From assembly GCF_937881195.1 (NCBI RefSeq), contig NZ_CALGFC010000059.1, positions 34,433 through 98,432 of the forward strand: 64,000 nucleotides of DNA, read 5' to 3'. Positions 47,477-56,660 of this stretch are shown piece by piece; positions within the stretch are counted from its first letter, which is position 1; the number at the start of each line of letters is the position of its first letter. The notes beneath the pieces were generated by a model. That model was not told where the DNA came from, searched no databases, and worked only from the letters and a program-made list of their open reading frames with translations. Made by a program: the position numbers and the translations under genes. This DNA comes from an uncultured Methanobrevibacter sp. GTDB lineage: Archaea > Methanobacteriota > Methanobacteria > Methanobacteriales > Methanobacteriaceae.

Positions 47477-48100
47477 ATGAATAAAGAGTTAATTGAAGAA
47501 ATAAATTATGAAATCTTAACATTAATTGATTCTGGATTCTATTTGCCTGATGAGATCCTTGAAATTATAGAGGAACAATTTATTGATGAAGATATATCAC
47601 TGGATATAATTAATAATATAATAATGGATAAATATGATGAAAAAATAGCTAAAGAATCTGATTGGGAAAAACCAACTGATTTCGATGCACTTTCTAAGTG
47701 TTTTAAACTGATTAATAAAGAAAACATAATAGCTATCCATAATGCTGGTTTTACTATTGATGAAGGAGTCCATGATGCTTTTGAGGTGTTTCATCATCTT
47801 CAAACAAAAAATATGGATCCAATTGGATTCTGTTTTTATAATTTTCAAGATATAGAAATAGCTATTAATTACAATTTATTAAATATTGCTTTTGGGGATT
47901 TTTCAAATAATAAAGAAAGATCATTAGCTATTGGTAAAAAAATAGCTAAAATATTTAAAGATAATGGATTTTCAATTAAATGGGATGAAAATATCAATAC
48001 AAGAATTGAAATTAACCCATTTTACTGGAAAAAAGCTTTTGATGATAATTTCTATGAAATGGAAGGAGCTTTTAAATCTTATCTGGATAATAACAAATAG
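47477..48100 (+). CDS. DUF6891-like protein
   Basis: This 207-residue acidic protein starts at the ATG at 47477, six bases after GGAG; a longer frame from 47447 has no site. An N-terminal helical part precedes KPTDFDALSKCFKLINKENIIAIHNAGFT, and then IGFCFYNFQDIEIAI, a pattern I associate with DUF6891 (small proteins often found as immunity-like genes). Function unknown. It is the third of a plus-strand run of small soluble proteins. Confidence 0.6.
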   Translation: MNKELIEEINYEILTLIDSGFYLPDEILEIIEEQFIDEDISLDIINNIIMDKYDEKIAKESDWEKPTDFDALSKCFKLINKENIIAIHNAGFTIDEGVHDAFEVFHHLQTKNMDPIGFCFYNFQDIEIAINYNLLNIAFGDFSNNKERSLAIGKKIAKIFKDNGFSIKWDENINTRIEINPFYWKKAFDDNFYEMEGAFKSYLDNNK

Positions 48101-48231
48101 ACACAATAATTCTATAAATATGGATAAAAGTTGTAATTAATTCTATAAATATGGATAGAAATCATATATTTATTTGAATATTAAGCTTTATTGGGATATG
48201 AAACAAAAAAAAATTTAAATTGTGTTAGAAT

Positions 48232-48894
48232 ATGAAACAAAAAACATTAAAATTAATGGAAGATGCTATTTCATCAGCAGGAAGTTGGACATGGATAGAA
48301 ACATCTCATGATTCTATACAATTAGATTTTGAAGATGTTCAATTATATAAATCAACTTTAGAAAAGCATTCTAAACATTCTAGTGAAATAACTATTCGAT
48401 TAGCAGATAATCCTTTTTTTACTATTTTTTATAATGATTCTAAAGATTTGGATTTTTTAAATATAAAAGATATTAAAGATAGTGTATTATTTGCAAATGA
48501 TTTTTCTTATAAAATAGCTGAAAATGGATTGAAATTTCAGAACTTTATTATTTTAAAAGAAGCTTTTAATGATTATAAGCATCACTACAATTTATTAGAC
48601 GATATTGGGGATTATAATACTAATATTAGTAATAATGATAACGATATTAATACTAATAATATTAATAACAATATAGATGTTGATTTTTTGCTAGTTTTTA
48701 TTCTTGAAGATATCGCTATTGCTTGTGGAGCTAATCAAATCAATTTTTTTAATGATTTTGAATCATTAAATGATTTAGATATTAAGAAACTTTCCAATCA
48801 ATGGTGGATTTATTGGGTTGATTATTGGAAATCAAAAAAGACTAAACATGAATATGAGTATGATCCTGCTTGTGAAATATTTTCATGGATATAA
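48232..48894 (+). CDS. Uncharacterised immunity-like protein, possibly frameshifted at the end
   Basis: I do not recognise a family name for this 220-residue protein. MEDAISSAGSWTWIETSHDSIQLDFEDVQLY resembles small proteins near polymorphic-toxin loci. An Asn/Asp-rich insert (about 127-150) precedes LLVFILEDIAIACGANQI and WWIYWVDYWKS. Just after the stop, a +1 frame continues with protein-like sequence for about 35 codons (48899-49003), so the gene may have lost its true C-terminus to a 1-nt insertion. No clear ribosome binding site. Confidence 0.55.
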   Translation: MKQKTLKLMEDAISSAGSWTWIETSHDSIQLDFEDVQLYKSTLEKHSKHSSEITIRLADNPFFTIFYNDSKDLDFLNIKDIKDSVLFANDFSYKIAENGLKFQNFIILKEAFNDYKHHYNLLDDIGDYNTNISNNDNDINTNNINNNIDVDFLLVFILEDIAIACGANQINFFNDFESLNDLDIKKLSNQWWIYWVDYWKSKKTKHEYEYDPACEIFSWI

Positions 48895-48895
48895 T

Positions 48896-49003
48896 TTTAA
48901 GGATATTTTTTTTAAAATAAATAAAGGTACTGTTAAAATTAGCATTGGAGGAGTTAAAAATACGGATATTTTAGTTGAAGAGATTTTGAGAAATATTTCC
49001 TAA
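48896..49003 (+). pseudogene. Possible displaced C-terminal fragment of the preceding gene
   Basis: In the +1 frame relative to the preceding gene, this reads KDIFFKINKGTVKISIGGV then KNTDILVEEILRNIS and stops. The composition looks like a real protein and it has no start codon of its own in a good context. It is either the out-of-frame tail of the gene at 48232 or a remnant of another. Confidence 0.35.
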
Positions 49004-49079
49004 TATTTTTCATATTTTAAAGGAGTTTATATAAATTTTTCTAATATTTTTTTTATTAAATATTATTATTATATGTTTT

Positions 49080-49565
49080 GTGGTGTGTGATATTATTAAT
49101 TCTAAGAATAAGAAATTTTTAGCTATGTTTTCAGTTGTAACAATAATTTTGTTTGCTATATTAGTAATATTTGCTTTTAATTCTTTTTCTGATAATTTTG
49201 ATGGTGTTAGTTATTATGTTGATGATCTTGGGGGGTATAATTTTAATATTCCTAGTGATTTGCATTTGAATAATTCTTATAATGATAGTGAGTCGTTTAA
49301 TAAGATTTATTGGGCAAATGATTCATCATATTCAGTTATGATATCAGTTGGTAAAAATTTTTCATCTGAAGAGATTGAGTCTTTAATAAAAAATAATTCT
49401 AATAGCTATGAAAAGATAAAAATTAATGGTAAAGAGGCTTATTTAACAGAAAATAGTGGTTCAATTGAATATTATGTTCCAATTAATAATGATTGTATTT
49501 ATTTAGGAATATGGAATGTAAATGGCCATGAAAAATTAGCTAAAAAGATTTTAAGTAATATTTAA
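49080..49565 (+). CDS. Small membrane-anchored extracellular protein, unknown
   Basis: This protein of up to 161 residues has one N-terminal membrane helix (KKFLAMFSVVTIILFAILVIFAF) and a soluble exposed domain (about 40-161) with YYVDDLGGYNFNIPSDL and EKIKINGKEAYLTE. The start is uncertain: GTG at 49080 or 49083 overlaps the GGTG site (49082-49085), and ATT at 49092 lies six bases after it, giving (M)INSKNKKFL. I do not recognise a family. Confidence 0.6.
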   Translation: MVCDIINSKNKKFLAMFSVVTIILFAILVIFAFNSFSDNFDGVSYYVDDLGGYNFNIPSDLHLNNSYNDSESFNKIYWANDSSYSVMISVGKNFSSEEIESLIKNNSNSYEKIKINGKEAYLTENSGSIEYYVPINNDCIYLGIWNVNGHEKLAKKILSNI

Positions 49566-49722
49566 CTAAAATTATTATATCATTATTTTTTTCATTGAAC
49601 ATATAAAAAAATAAAAGAATTCCCTTATTTAAGAACTATTTTTATATAAAACTCCTATTTTAAAAATATAATGATACTTTTATTAATGTTTTTATTAATA
49701 TATATCAATAGGACTTTTTATC

Positions 49723-50634
49723 ATGAGAAATAATTCACATCTTAAATCTGAAGATATAAATATTGAAGATATAGCTAATTATCTTAATGATCTTGAGAAT
49801 ATTGATTCATTTTTTATATTAGAAAGAGGGGATTGTAGCTATCTTCAATGTATAAATTATAATGGTAATGTACTAATTGAAGAAAGAGTTTATAAAAATA
49901 ATAAATTTAAACATTATGTTTTAGGACATAATACTACTGAGTACAATAACAAAGATTATGAAGATGATATAAATTTTTTAGATGAAAATAATAATAAAAT
50001 GGACTCTTTAGATAATGATAGTAATATTAAAGTGAATTCTTTAGATGATGATAACTCTATTAAATTAGATAATAATGAAAATATTATTTTTAATATAGGT
50101 ACTAAAAAGGAGAAATATCCTAGTGGCAATGACAAATTAGCTATTAATGATAACTTTTTTAAAAGATTTAAAAATGAATTATTTACCTTAGATGAAGCAA
50201 TTGGTATTTTCACTGATTATTATACTACTATCTCATTTGAAAATATTACTAAAAGGGATATAACTAACGAGTTTGGAAATTTAGAAGAAGGATTCATTTT
50301 TATTAAATGGCTTGATTCTGCAGTTGATAACTTTAATGAAAATTTAGATGAATTTATAGAAATAATCGAACCATTTGTTATTGATGAACTTAAAAAAGAC
50401 TGTGTTGGTAGAAAGATTAAGGTTGATTTTGATTTAAATATTCCTAAAAATGAAAATATTGAAGAAAATAATATTAAATGTTCTGTTTTTAAAGTTATAG
50501 ACATTTTTTGGGCTATTGAATCAATTATAGAAGTTGGGAAAAAATATGAATTTCTACATGATATAGTAATTTATAAAAAGAATACTATTGATGCTCGAGA
50601 TTTCATAAAAATAAATATTGAAGATTTTAATTGA
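49723..50634 (+). CDS. Uncharacterised immunity-like protein with Asp/Asn-rich insert
   Basis: This 303-residue soluble acidic protein has an N-terminal domain with FFILERGDCSYLQCINYNGNV and a VEYR-like EERVYKNNKFKHYVLGH, then a low-complexity insert (about 80-125), then FTLDEAIGIFTDYYTT. The pattern of an ILE...YIQ...hy...deAi.iF resembles immunity proteins of polymorphic-toxin systems. The C-terminal part (about 190-303) is unrecognised. ATG start with TAGGAC upstream. Last gene of the plus-strand run. Confidence 0.55.
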   Translation: MRNNSHLKSEDINIEDIANYLNDLENIDSFFILERGDCSYLQCINYNGNVLIEERVYKNNKFKHYVLGHNTTEYNNKDYEDDINFLDENNNKMDSLDNDSNIKVNSLDDDNSIKLDNNENIIFNIGTKKEKYPSGNDKLAINDNFFKRFKNELFTLDEAIGIFTDYYTTISFENITKRDITNEFGNLEEGFIFIKWLDSAVDNFNENLDEFIEIIEPFVIDELKKDCVGRKIKVDFDLNIPKNENIEENNIKCSVFKVIDIFWAIESIIEVGKKYEFLHDIVIYKKNTIDARDFIKINIEDFN

Positions 50635-51113
50635 ATATTATTTTTTTTATTTTATATATAATAATTATTTTTGCATTGTTTAAAATGTTTTATATGGTCT
50701 AAATATTCTTTTTTTATAATAAATATTGTATAACCCTAATCATTTTTATAATTAACAATATTATAATTAGAAAGGGGTTATAATAATTGTTCATAAGTGT
50801 GATTATAGGGTTATACAATTATTATTAGATTGTTTTTATTATATAAAATTAATTATGGAAAAAGGCAACTGTTTGCCTATCATATGAAAAAATTAACTTA
50901 TAAAAATAGTGGATATAAAAATTATAATATATCAATAGTAACTAAATAAATTTTTAATATAATATTTTTAAAATTTATAAAAATAGTCAATATGAAAATT
51001 AAATTATCTTTAATTATTTAATTATTTTTTTAGGAGATTTTAATTTTAAAATTGAAAAATAAAAATGATATTTGAATAAAAAATAAAAAAGATATAATAA
51101 AATAGATTTTCAT
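50635..51113. other. Spacer with inverted-repeat element
   Basis: This 479-nt spacer has no gene. It contains the inverted-repeat element at 50726-50818 and a small hairpin (AGGCAA-ctgt-TTGCCT) near 50863-50878. Confidence 0.5.
50726..50818. repeat. 93-nt inverted-repeat element (possible MITE or structured RNA)
   Basis: The left end TTGTATAACCCTAATCA (50726-50742) is the reverse complement of the right end (50800-50818) except for two extra bases on the right. An inner GGGGTTATAA (near 50774) could pair with the left arm instead. No coding capacity and no clear target-site duplication. Either a short mobile element, a terminator or a regulatory RNA. Confidence 0.5.
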
Positions 51114-52016
51114 CTAATTAATATTATATAATGCATCTCTTTTACTTATTTGGGTTAAACTGGTACTGCCTAATCTTAAATTTTTAACAAGTTTAGAATA
51201 TTTTTTTGGAATTTTAAATCTTAAAACTACTTTTGTAGCTTTTCCAGGTTTCAATTATTTAATGTAAGCACTTGTTGTATATTTTTTTAATTTTGAATAA
51301 ACCTTACCAAAATTACTACTTCCTGGTTTTTGATACCACATAGTTATTTTACTAGCTTTTGAAGTCTTTGAACCTAAATTAGCAACTTTAATTACTAAAT
51401 AATCAATATTTCCTTTTTTAAAGTTCTTTTTAGTGTAATATCCTGCAGATATTGATGGTGATGTGGTCAATGATAATTGAGGAGCATCTGTAACTTTAAC
51501 AAGGTATATTTTAGTCCCATTAACTATTTTTCCTTTTGCTTTTATTTCTTGTGAGCTACCAAGATTTAGATTATAACCTGTACAACTACCATTAAGATTA
51601 ACTTTAAGAATATACCAACCTGCTTTATTATATGTGTGGTATATCCACCCAGTAGTCTTCTTTTTAGTTCCATCTCCAAAATCTATAGTCGCTCCACTGA
51701 CTTTCATACCTTTTAAATTAGATACTAAAACATCACCGGCACTATTTATGGAAGCTTTATATTTAATTTTATTCCCTTTAGCTACTTGAAATGTGTAATT
51801 TTCATATGCTTTCCATTTTTTAGGAACCTTATTCTTCTCAATAGTATAAATTCCTTTATTTGCACTTAATTGCGTAAAAATATCTGCATTTGAATCAGTT
51901 ACTTCAAATCCATTACTTCCATATGTTCCTTGAGCAGATGCTGCTGATATTGAGCATAGTATGAAGAATGCTATCATTATTGTAAATATTCCAATTTTTG
52001 TTTTATTAATATTCAG
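51114..52016 (-). pseudogene. Secreted PKD/CARDB protein interrupted by an in-frame TAA; apparent CUG start
   Basis: The frame from 51977 stops at TAA 51255-51257 after ...TTSAYIK, yet continues in the same frame with LKPGKATKVVLRFKIPKKYS for 46 more codons to a TAG at 51114-51116. That tail is the expected last strand of a CARDB-like domain, so one stop splits the gene. Upstream, a signal peptide is complete only when read from CTG (52014-52016), eight bases after GGGGG: (M)NINKTKIGIFTIMIAFFIL...SAASA. Domains: signal, unknown, PKD-like (IDFGDGT...YHTYNKAGWYIL), CARDB-like. Full product would be about 300 residues. Confidence 0.8.
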
Positions 52017-53057
52017 ATGTAGTTCCCCCTTATTTATAAAAATTTTTAATAGTTTTTCAATGTTTTATTTATTTTATCAAATGAAATTTATATTTTATCA
52101 TTTGTAATTGATTACATATATATCTTATCTTCTGATTAAATTTAGATTAATAAATTTATTTAATACAAATTTAGGTAAACGTATTATTATTTAGATAATT
52201 GAGTTTATAAATAACTAATAATATTATTTAAATAATTTTGCTAAAATGAATTATATTAAAATAAAAAATTTAATAAAAGATTTAATTTTAATAAAAAATT
52301 TAATAATAAAAAATATTTTTTTAATATCTTTTAGATATAATTTTAATAGTATAAAAAAATTGTGTACATAAAAACATCCTTCTTATTATATATTATCTAT
52401 ATTATTCGGATTTTTTTATACAATATTTAGTATATTCCTATTATTTTTATCATATTTTTTATAATAGGAATGGGATATAGTATATTTATAATCATTATAT
52501 TTTATTATAATAAAAAATATTAATCAATATACTTTGAATATATATCTATGAATCATTATTCTGATACAGAAATAACTTTTTAGAAATATAACTTTTGATA
52601 ATAACATATATTTTTAGTTTTTGTTAATTTTACACTATGTGATATTAAATTATTGCCATATTTTGTATTAATTTTTATATTAATATTTTATTATTAATTT
52701 TTACTAAATTAATTTTTATTTATATATAATTAATTAAAAAATATAATTATAAATAATAGATTAATTATGAATAATATTTTTAAAAATAATAAATAATTTT
52801 ATTTTATATTTTATATTTTTGATTAATAACAATTAACTTAATATAGGATAATTCTAAATATTATAATTGGATTGATTTTTTTGATTTTAAGTTAAAAAAT
52901 ATTTGAATAAAATCAAATAGCTTAATATCCTATATAAATAAAATATAATATTGTAGAAAAATAAATAATATTCTACAAAAACAATAAATTTAATTAATAA
53001 TAATCTTATAATATAAAATTTAAGTTTGATAATTATTTAATGGCTTAGGAGATTTAA
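52017..53057. other. 1.04-kb A/T-rich spacer before purA
   Basis: No gene is seen. It contains an inverted repeat at 52434-52471 and a T-rich region. It separates the interrupted secreted gene (minus strand) from purA (plus strand), so it must hold the purA promoter. Confidence 0.45.
52434..52471. repeat. Inverted repeat with 11-bp arms
   Basis: ATTCCTATTAT (52434-52444) and ATAATAGGAAT (52461-52471) are perfect inverted repeats around a T-rich 16-nt loop. It lies about 590 nt upstream of purA. Possible stem-loop or operator. Confidence 0.45.
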
Positions 53058-54080
53058 ATGACTTGTAATATTTTAGTTGGTGGAGCTTGGGGAGACGAAG
53101 GTAAAGGAAAATGCATAACTTATCTCTGTGATAATGATAAACCTAGTATAATAGCTCGTGCTGGAGTTGGACCCAATGCTGGCCATTCAGTCGAATTTAA
53201 TGGTGAAAAATATGGTTTACGTCTTACTCCTTCAGGTTTTGTAAATAGGGAGGCAAAACTTCTTATTGGTGCAGGGGTTCTTGTTGATCCTGAAGTATTT
53301 TTCCATGAGTTAGATTATCTTAATAAATATGATGTTAAAAGCAGGTCTTTTATGGATTATAGATGTTCTATGATAGATTCTGAGCACAAAGAACGTGATC
53401 AAGGTTCTGAACATTTATTTAAAAAAATTGGAAGTACTGGAACTGGTTGTGGTCCAGCTAATTCTGATAGGGTTCTTCGAACAGCTAAAATGGCTCAAGA
53501 TTTACCTGAACTTGAAAATTATATAACTGATGTTCCTTTGGAAGTTAATGAAGCTATAGATGCTGGTGAAGAAGTATTTATTGAAGGTTCTCAAGGTTTT
53601 GGACTTTCTCTTTATTATGGAACTTATCCATTTGTTACTAGTAAAGATACCACTGCAAGTACTTTTGCAGCGGATGTGGGTGTTGGTCCAACTAAAATAG
53701 ATGATGTAATTATTGTATTTAAATCATACATTACTCGAGTAGGTGAAGGTCCTTTCCCATCTGAGATGCCACAAGATCAAGCTGAAGATATGGGTATTGA
53801 AGAATATGGGACTGTTACAGGAAGAAGAAGAAGAGTAGGACTCTTTGATATGGATTTAGCTAAAGAAGCTTGTATGATAAATGGTGCAACACAAATTGCT
53901 TTAACATGTGTAGATCGTCTTTTCCCCGATTGTGAGAGAACTCAGGATTATTCTTCCCTTTCTGGTGAAACTAAGAGTTTTGTGGATGAAATCGAAAAAG
54001 AAACTGGTGTTCCAGTTACAATAATATCAACTGGTCCGGATTTAAAAGATACAATCGATTTAAGAAAAGAGTTATTATAA
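53058..54080 (+). CDS. purA: Adenylosuccinate synthetase
   Basis: It makes adenylosuccinate from IMP, Asp and GTP on the route to AMP. The 340 residues match the compact archaeal form (bacterial enzymes exceed 420). The P-loop-like GGAWGDEGKGK is at the N-terminus; GVGPNAGHSVEF, GSTGTGCGPANSDR, IEGSQGFGLSLYYGTYPFVTSKDTT and GTVTGRRRRVGLFD follow. AGGAGATTTAA precedes the ATG. Confidence 0.95.
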   Translation: MTCNILVGGAWGDEGKGKCITYLCDNDKPSIIARAGVGPNAGHSVEFNGEKYGLRLTPSGFVNREAKLLIGAGVLVDPEVFFHELDYLNKYDVKSRSFMDYRCSMIDSEHKERDQGSEHLFKKIGSTGTGCGPANSDRVLRTAKMAQDLPELENYITDVPLEVNEAIDAGEEVFIEGSQGFGLSLYYGTYPFVTSKDTTASTFAADVGVGPTKIDDVIIVFKSYITRVGEGPFPSEMPQDQAEDMGIEEYGTVTGRRRRVGLFDMDLAKEACMINGATQIALTCVDRLFPDCERTQDYSSLSGETKSFVDEIEKETGVPVTIISTGPDLKDTIDLRKELL

Positions 54081-54678
54081 ATAACTCATTATTAATTATT
54101 TTACTTTATTTAATGGAAGATATCAGTTTTTTAAAAAAGAATATATTTATTTTATTATATTATAAATTATATTCTACAAAATTTTATTTTTTATATTATA
54201 TTCATAAAATTTTATTTTCTATATTATTTCTATATATTTAGTAATATAATATTAAACCTAAACTATTTTGAAACTATTTTTTAAATATCTTAATCTTAGA
54301 TTAAATTTATATTAAAATAATTTATATTAGAATAATTTTTGTATATAATTTATATTAGGATAATTTTTGTATATAATTTATATTAGGATAATTTTTGTAT
54401 ATAATTTATATTGGAATACTTTTTATAGTAAAATAATATTTTATATTTTATTTATAAAATTTTAATTTTAAAATATAATTATTTTCAATTTTCTGTTATT
54501 TTAATTATTACTTAATATAAAAATATTATTTTAATTTATAGAAATTATTTATATGTTAACATAAATTATTTATTACTTAATTAACAAAAATAGTTTATTA
54601 ATAAACTATTATTTCATTATATAATTTATTTTAGAATTTTCCATTAAAATTAGAATTTTCAATTAAAGATTTTTTAAA
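54081..54678. other. Spacer with 28-nt tandem repeats
   Basis: This 598-nt spacer has no gene. The 28-nt array at 54319-54420 is its only ordered feature. Confidence 0.5.
54319..54420. repeat. 28-nt tandem repeat, 3.6 copies
   Basis: Units begin at 54319, 54347, 54375 and 54403 (the last truncated) and read aatttatattag(g/a)ataattt.... Units 2 and 3 are identical; unit 1 differs at one position. Confidence 0.92.
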
Positions 54679-56397
54679 ATGTGGAATATCATGTTAAAAA
54701 GTGCTAAGGAACTATTTCCAATTCTTAAATGGGGAAAAACATATAATAAAAGCTTTCTTCGATTAGATGTTATTGCTGGAATTACAGTTGGGGCAATAAC
54801 TATCCCTGAAGCTATAGCTTACTCTTCTTTAGCAGGTTTACCTCCTCAAGCAGGTCTTTATGCTGCTTTCGCTGCTTTAATTGTTTATTTTATTTTTGGA
54901 ACTTCTAATCAACTTTCTGTTGGTCCTACATCAGCAATATCTATTTTAGTAGGGTCTACAATTGGAACTATAACTATAATTAATCCGTCTAATTTTTGGG
55001 CTATTGCTTCTTTTGTTGGTCTATTGGTTGGAATATTTTCTATTGTTGCCTGGCTACTTCATATGGAATTTATTTCAAGAATAATATCTAGAAGTGTTTT
55101 AACTGGTTTTTCTGCTGGTGCTGCCGTATATATAATGGCAACACAATTGTCTAAATTGATGGGTATTGATGGTGCTGTAACTGGCGGATTTTTTGATAGA
55201 ATAGCTTTCATAGGAACTCATCTTTATGAAATTAATATAATCACATTAGTTATTGGGGTAGTAGCAATAGCTTATCTTATTTTAAGTGAAAAATACCTGT
55301 CTAAACTTCCTAATGCTTTAATAATTGTAGCTTTACCTATTTTACTATTTTCTTTCACTGATTTGAGCTGGTTGGGTGTTAGTTTGGTTGGTAATATCCC
55401 TGCAGGATTACCTAATTTTCAAATTCCAAAAATACCCTCTGTGGATTTAGGGCTTTTAGTTAATTTAGCTGCATTTTGTTTTATTTTAAGTTATGTTGAA
55501 GGTATGGGAACTACAAAAATAATGGGTCTAAAAAGAGATGATGATTCTGCAGATAGTAATAAAGAGCTTTTAGCTCTAGGCTTAGCTAATATTTCTTCTA
55601 GTATTGCTCAAGGTTTTCCTGTTGGTGGAAGTTTTTCAAGATCTGCAATTAATGAAGAATCTGGTTCACAATCTCCTTTTTCAAGCTTATTTTCCGCTAT
55701 AATTGTAATTATTGTAATTTTATTTTTCACAGAATTCTTTAGTAATCTTCCTCAAACTATTCTAGCAGCTATTATAATAGTTGCTGTTACAAAGATTTTT
55801 AATTTAAAGGAACTAAAAAGATATTATCAAATAAGTAAAAAAGAACTTATATATGCTTTAGTTACAGCAGGAGGAGTTTTATTTTTAGGAATATTGCAAG
55901 GTGTTGTTGTTGGAGTTATAATTTCTGTTTTGGGAATATTATATAATATATACAATCCGCATATTGTTGAGTTAGGGCGTGTTAAAGGTACTAAATTATA
56001 TAAAGATATAAAATTCCATGAACCTGATGAATCAATTTCTAATATTCTTATACTTAGAATAGATGGTGCACAGGTTTTTCTTAATTCTGAAAATATAGAT
56101 AATGAAATATTAAAAAGAATAAAATATAGAAAAGGGATTTCTGTTTTGGTTTTGGATATGGGTAATACTGATTATTTAGATATGGCAGGAGCTGAAAATT
56201 TAGAGCTTTTAAATGATACTTTAGCTAAAAAAGGTATTGAATTAAGATTGGCACATTTAAATTCTCCAGTTAGAAAATTACTATGGAAAATGGGATTGAA
56301 TAAAAAGTTAAATATGTATAAAGGAATTTATCCAACTATTGATGATATTGTAAATAATTGGGAAAAGAAAGAATATGATGTTGAAAAAGAAAAATAA
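54679..56397 (+). CDS. SulP-family inorganic anion transporter
   Basis: This 572-residue protein has an N-terminal transport domain with the SulP signature AGITVGAITIPEAIAYSSLAGLPPQ-type region (about 29-60), some 10-12 membrane segments, FPVGGSFSRSAINEESG, and a C-terminal cytoplasmic STAS domain (about 445-560; ILRIDGAQVFLNSENI, VLVLDMGNTDYLDMAGA). It probably carries sulfate, bicarbonate or another oxyanion. Neither ATG (54679, 54691) has a clear ribosome binding site. Confidence 0.92.
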   Translation: MWNIMLKSAKELFPILKWGKTYNKSFLRLDVIAGITVGAITIPEAIAYSSLAGLPPQAGLYAAFAALIVYFIFGTSNQLSVGPTSAISILVGSTIGTITIINPSNFWAIASFVGLLVGIFSIVAWLLHMEFISRIISRSVLTGFSAGAAVYIMATQLSKLMGIDGAVTGGFFDRIAFIGTHLYEINIITLVIGVVAIAYLILSEKYLSKLPNALIIVALPILLFSFTDLSWLGVSLVGNIPAGLPNFQIPKIPSVDLGLLVNLAAFCFILSYVEGMGTTKIMGLKRDDDSADSNKELLALGLANISSSIAQGFPVGGSFSRSAINEESGSQSPFSSLFSAIIVIIVILFFTEFFSNLPQTILAAIIIVAVTKIFNLKELKRYYQISKKELIYALVTAGGVLFLGILQGVVVGVIISVLGILYNIYNPHIVELGRVKGTKLYKDIKFHEPDESISNILILRIDGAQVFLNSENIDNEILKRIKYRKGISVLVLDMGNTDYLDMAGAENLELLNDTLAKKGIELRLAHLNSPVRKLLWKMGLNKKLNMYKGIYPTIDDIVNNWEKKEYDVEKEK

Positions 56398-56660
56398 ATA
56401 TTTTTTATTTTATTTTTTATTATATTTCTTATTATATTTCTTATTATATTTTTTATTATAATTTTTATTTTATTTTTTATTTTATTTTTTATTATATTTC
56501 TTATTATATTTTTTAATTTAATTTTTTATTATATTTCTTATTTTATTTTTTATTATATTTCTTATTATATTTTTTATTATAATTCTTTTTTAATTAATTT
56601 GAGTTTTAATTTCATTATGTTAATTTATTGTTTTAAGATAATTATATCTTTTATTTTCAA
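56398..56660. repeat. ttttattatatttctta repeats between convergent genes
   Basis: Plus-strand T-rich words of about 15-18 nt (ttattatatttct, ttattttttattat) repeat about ten times from 56400 to 56590. It is a likely bidirectional terminator for the SulP and thiD genes. Confidence 0.7.
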
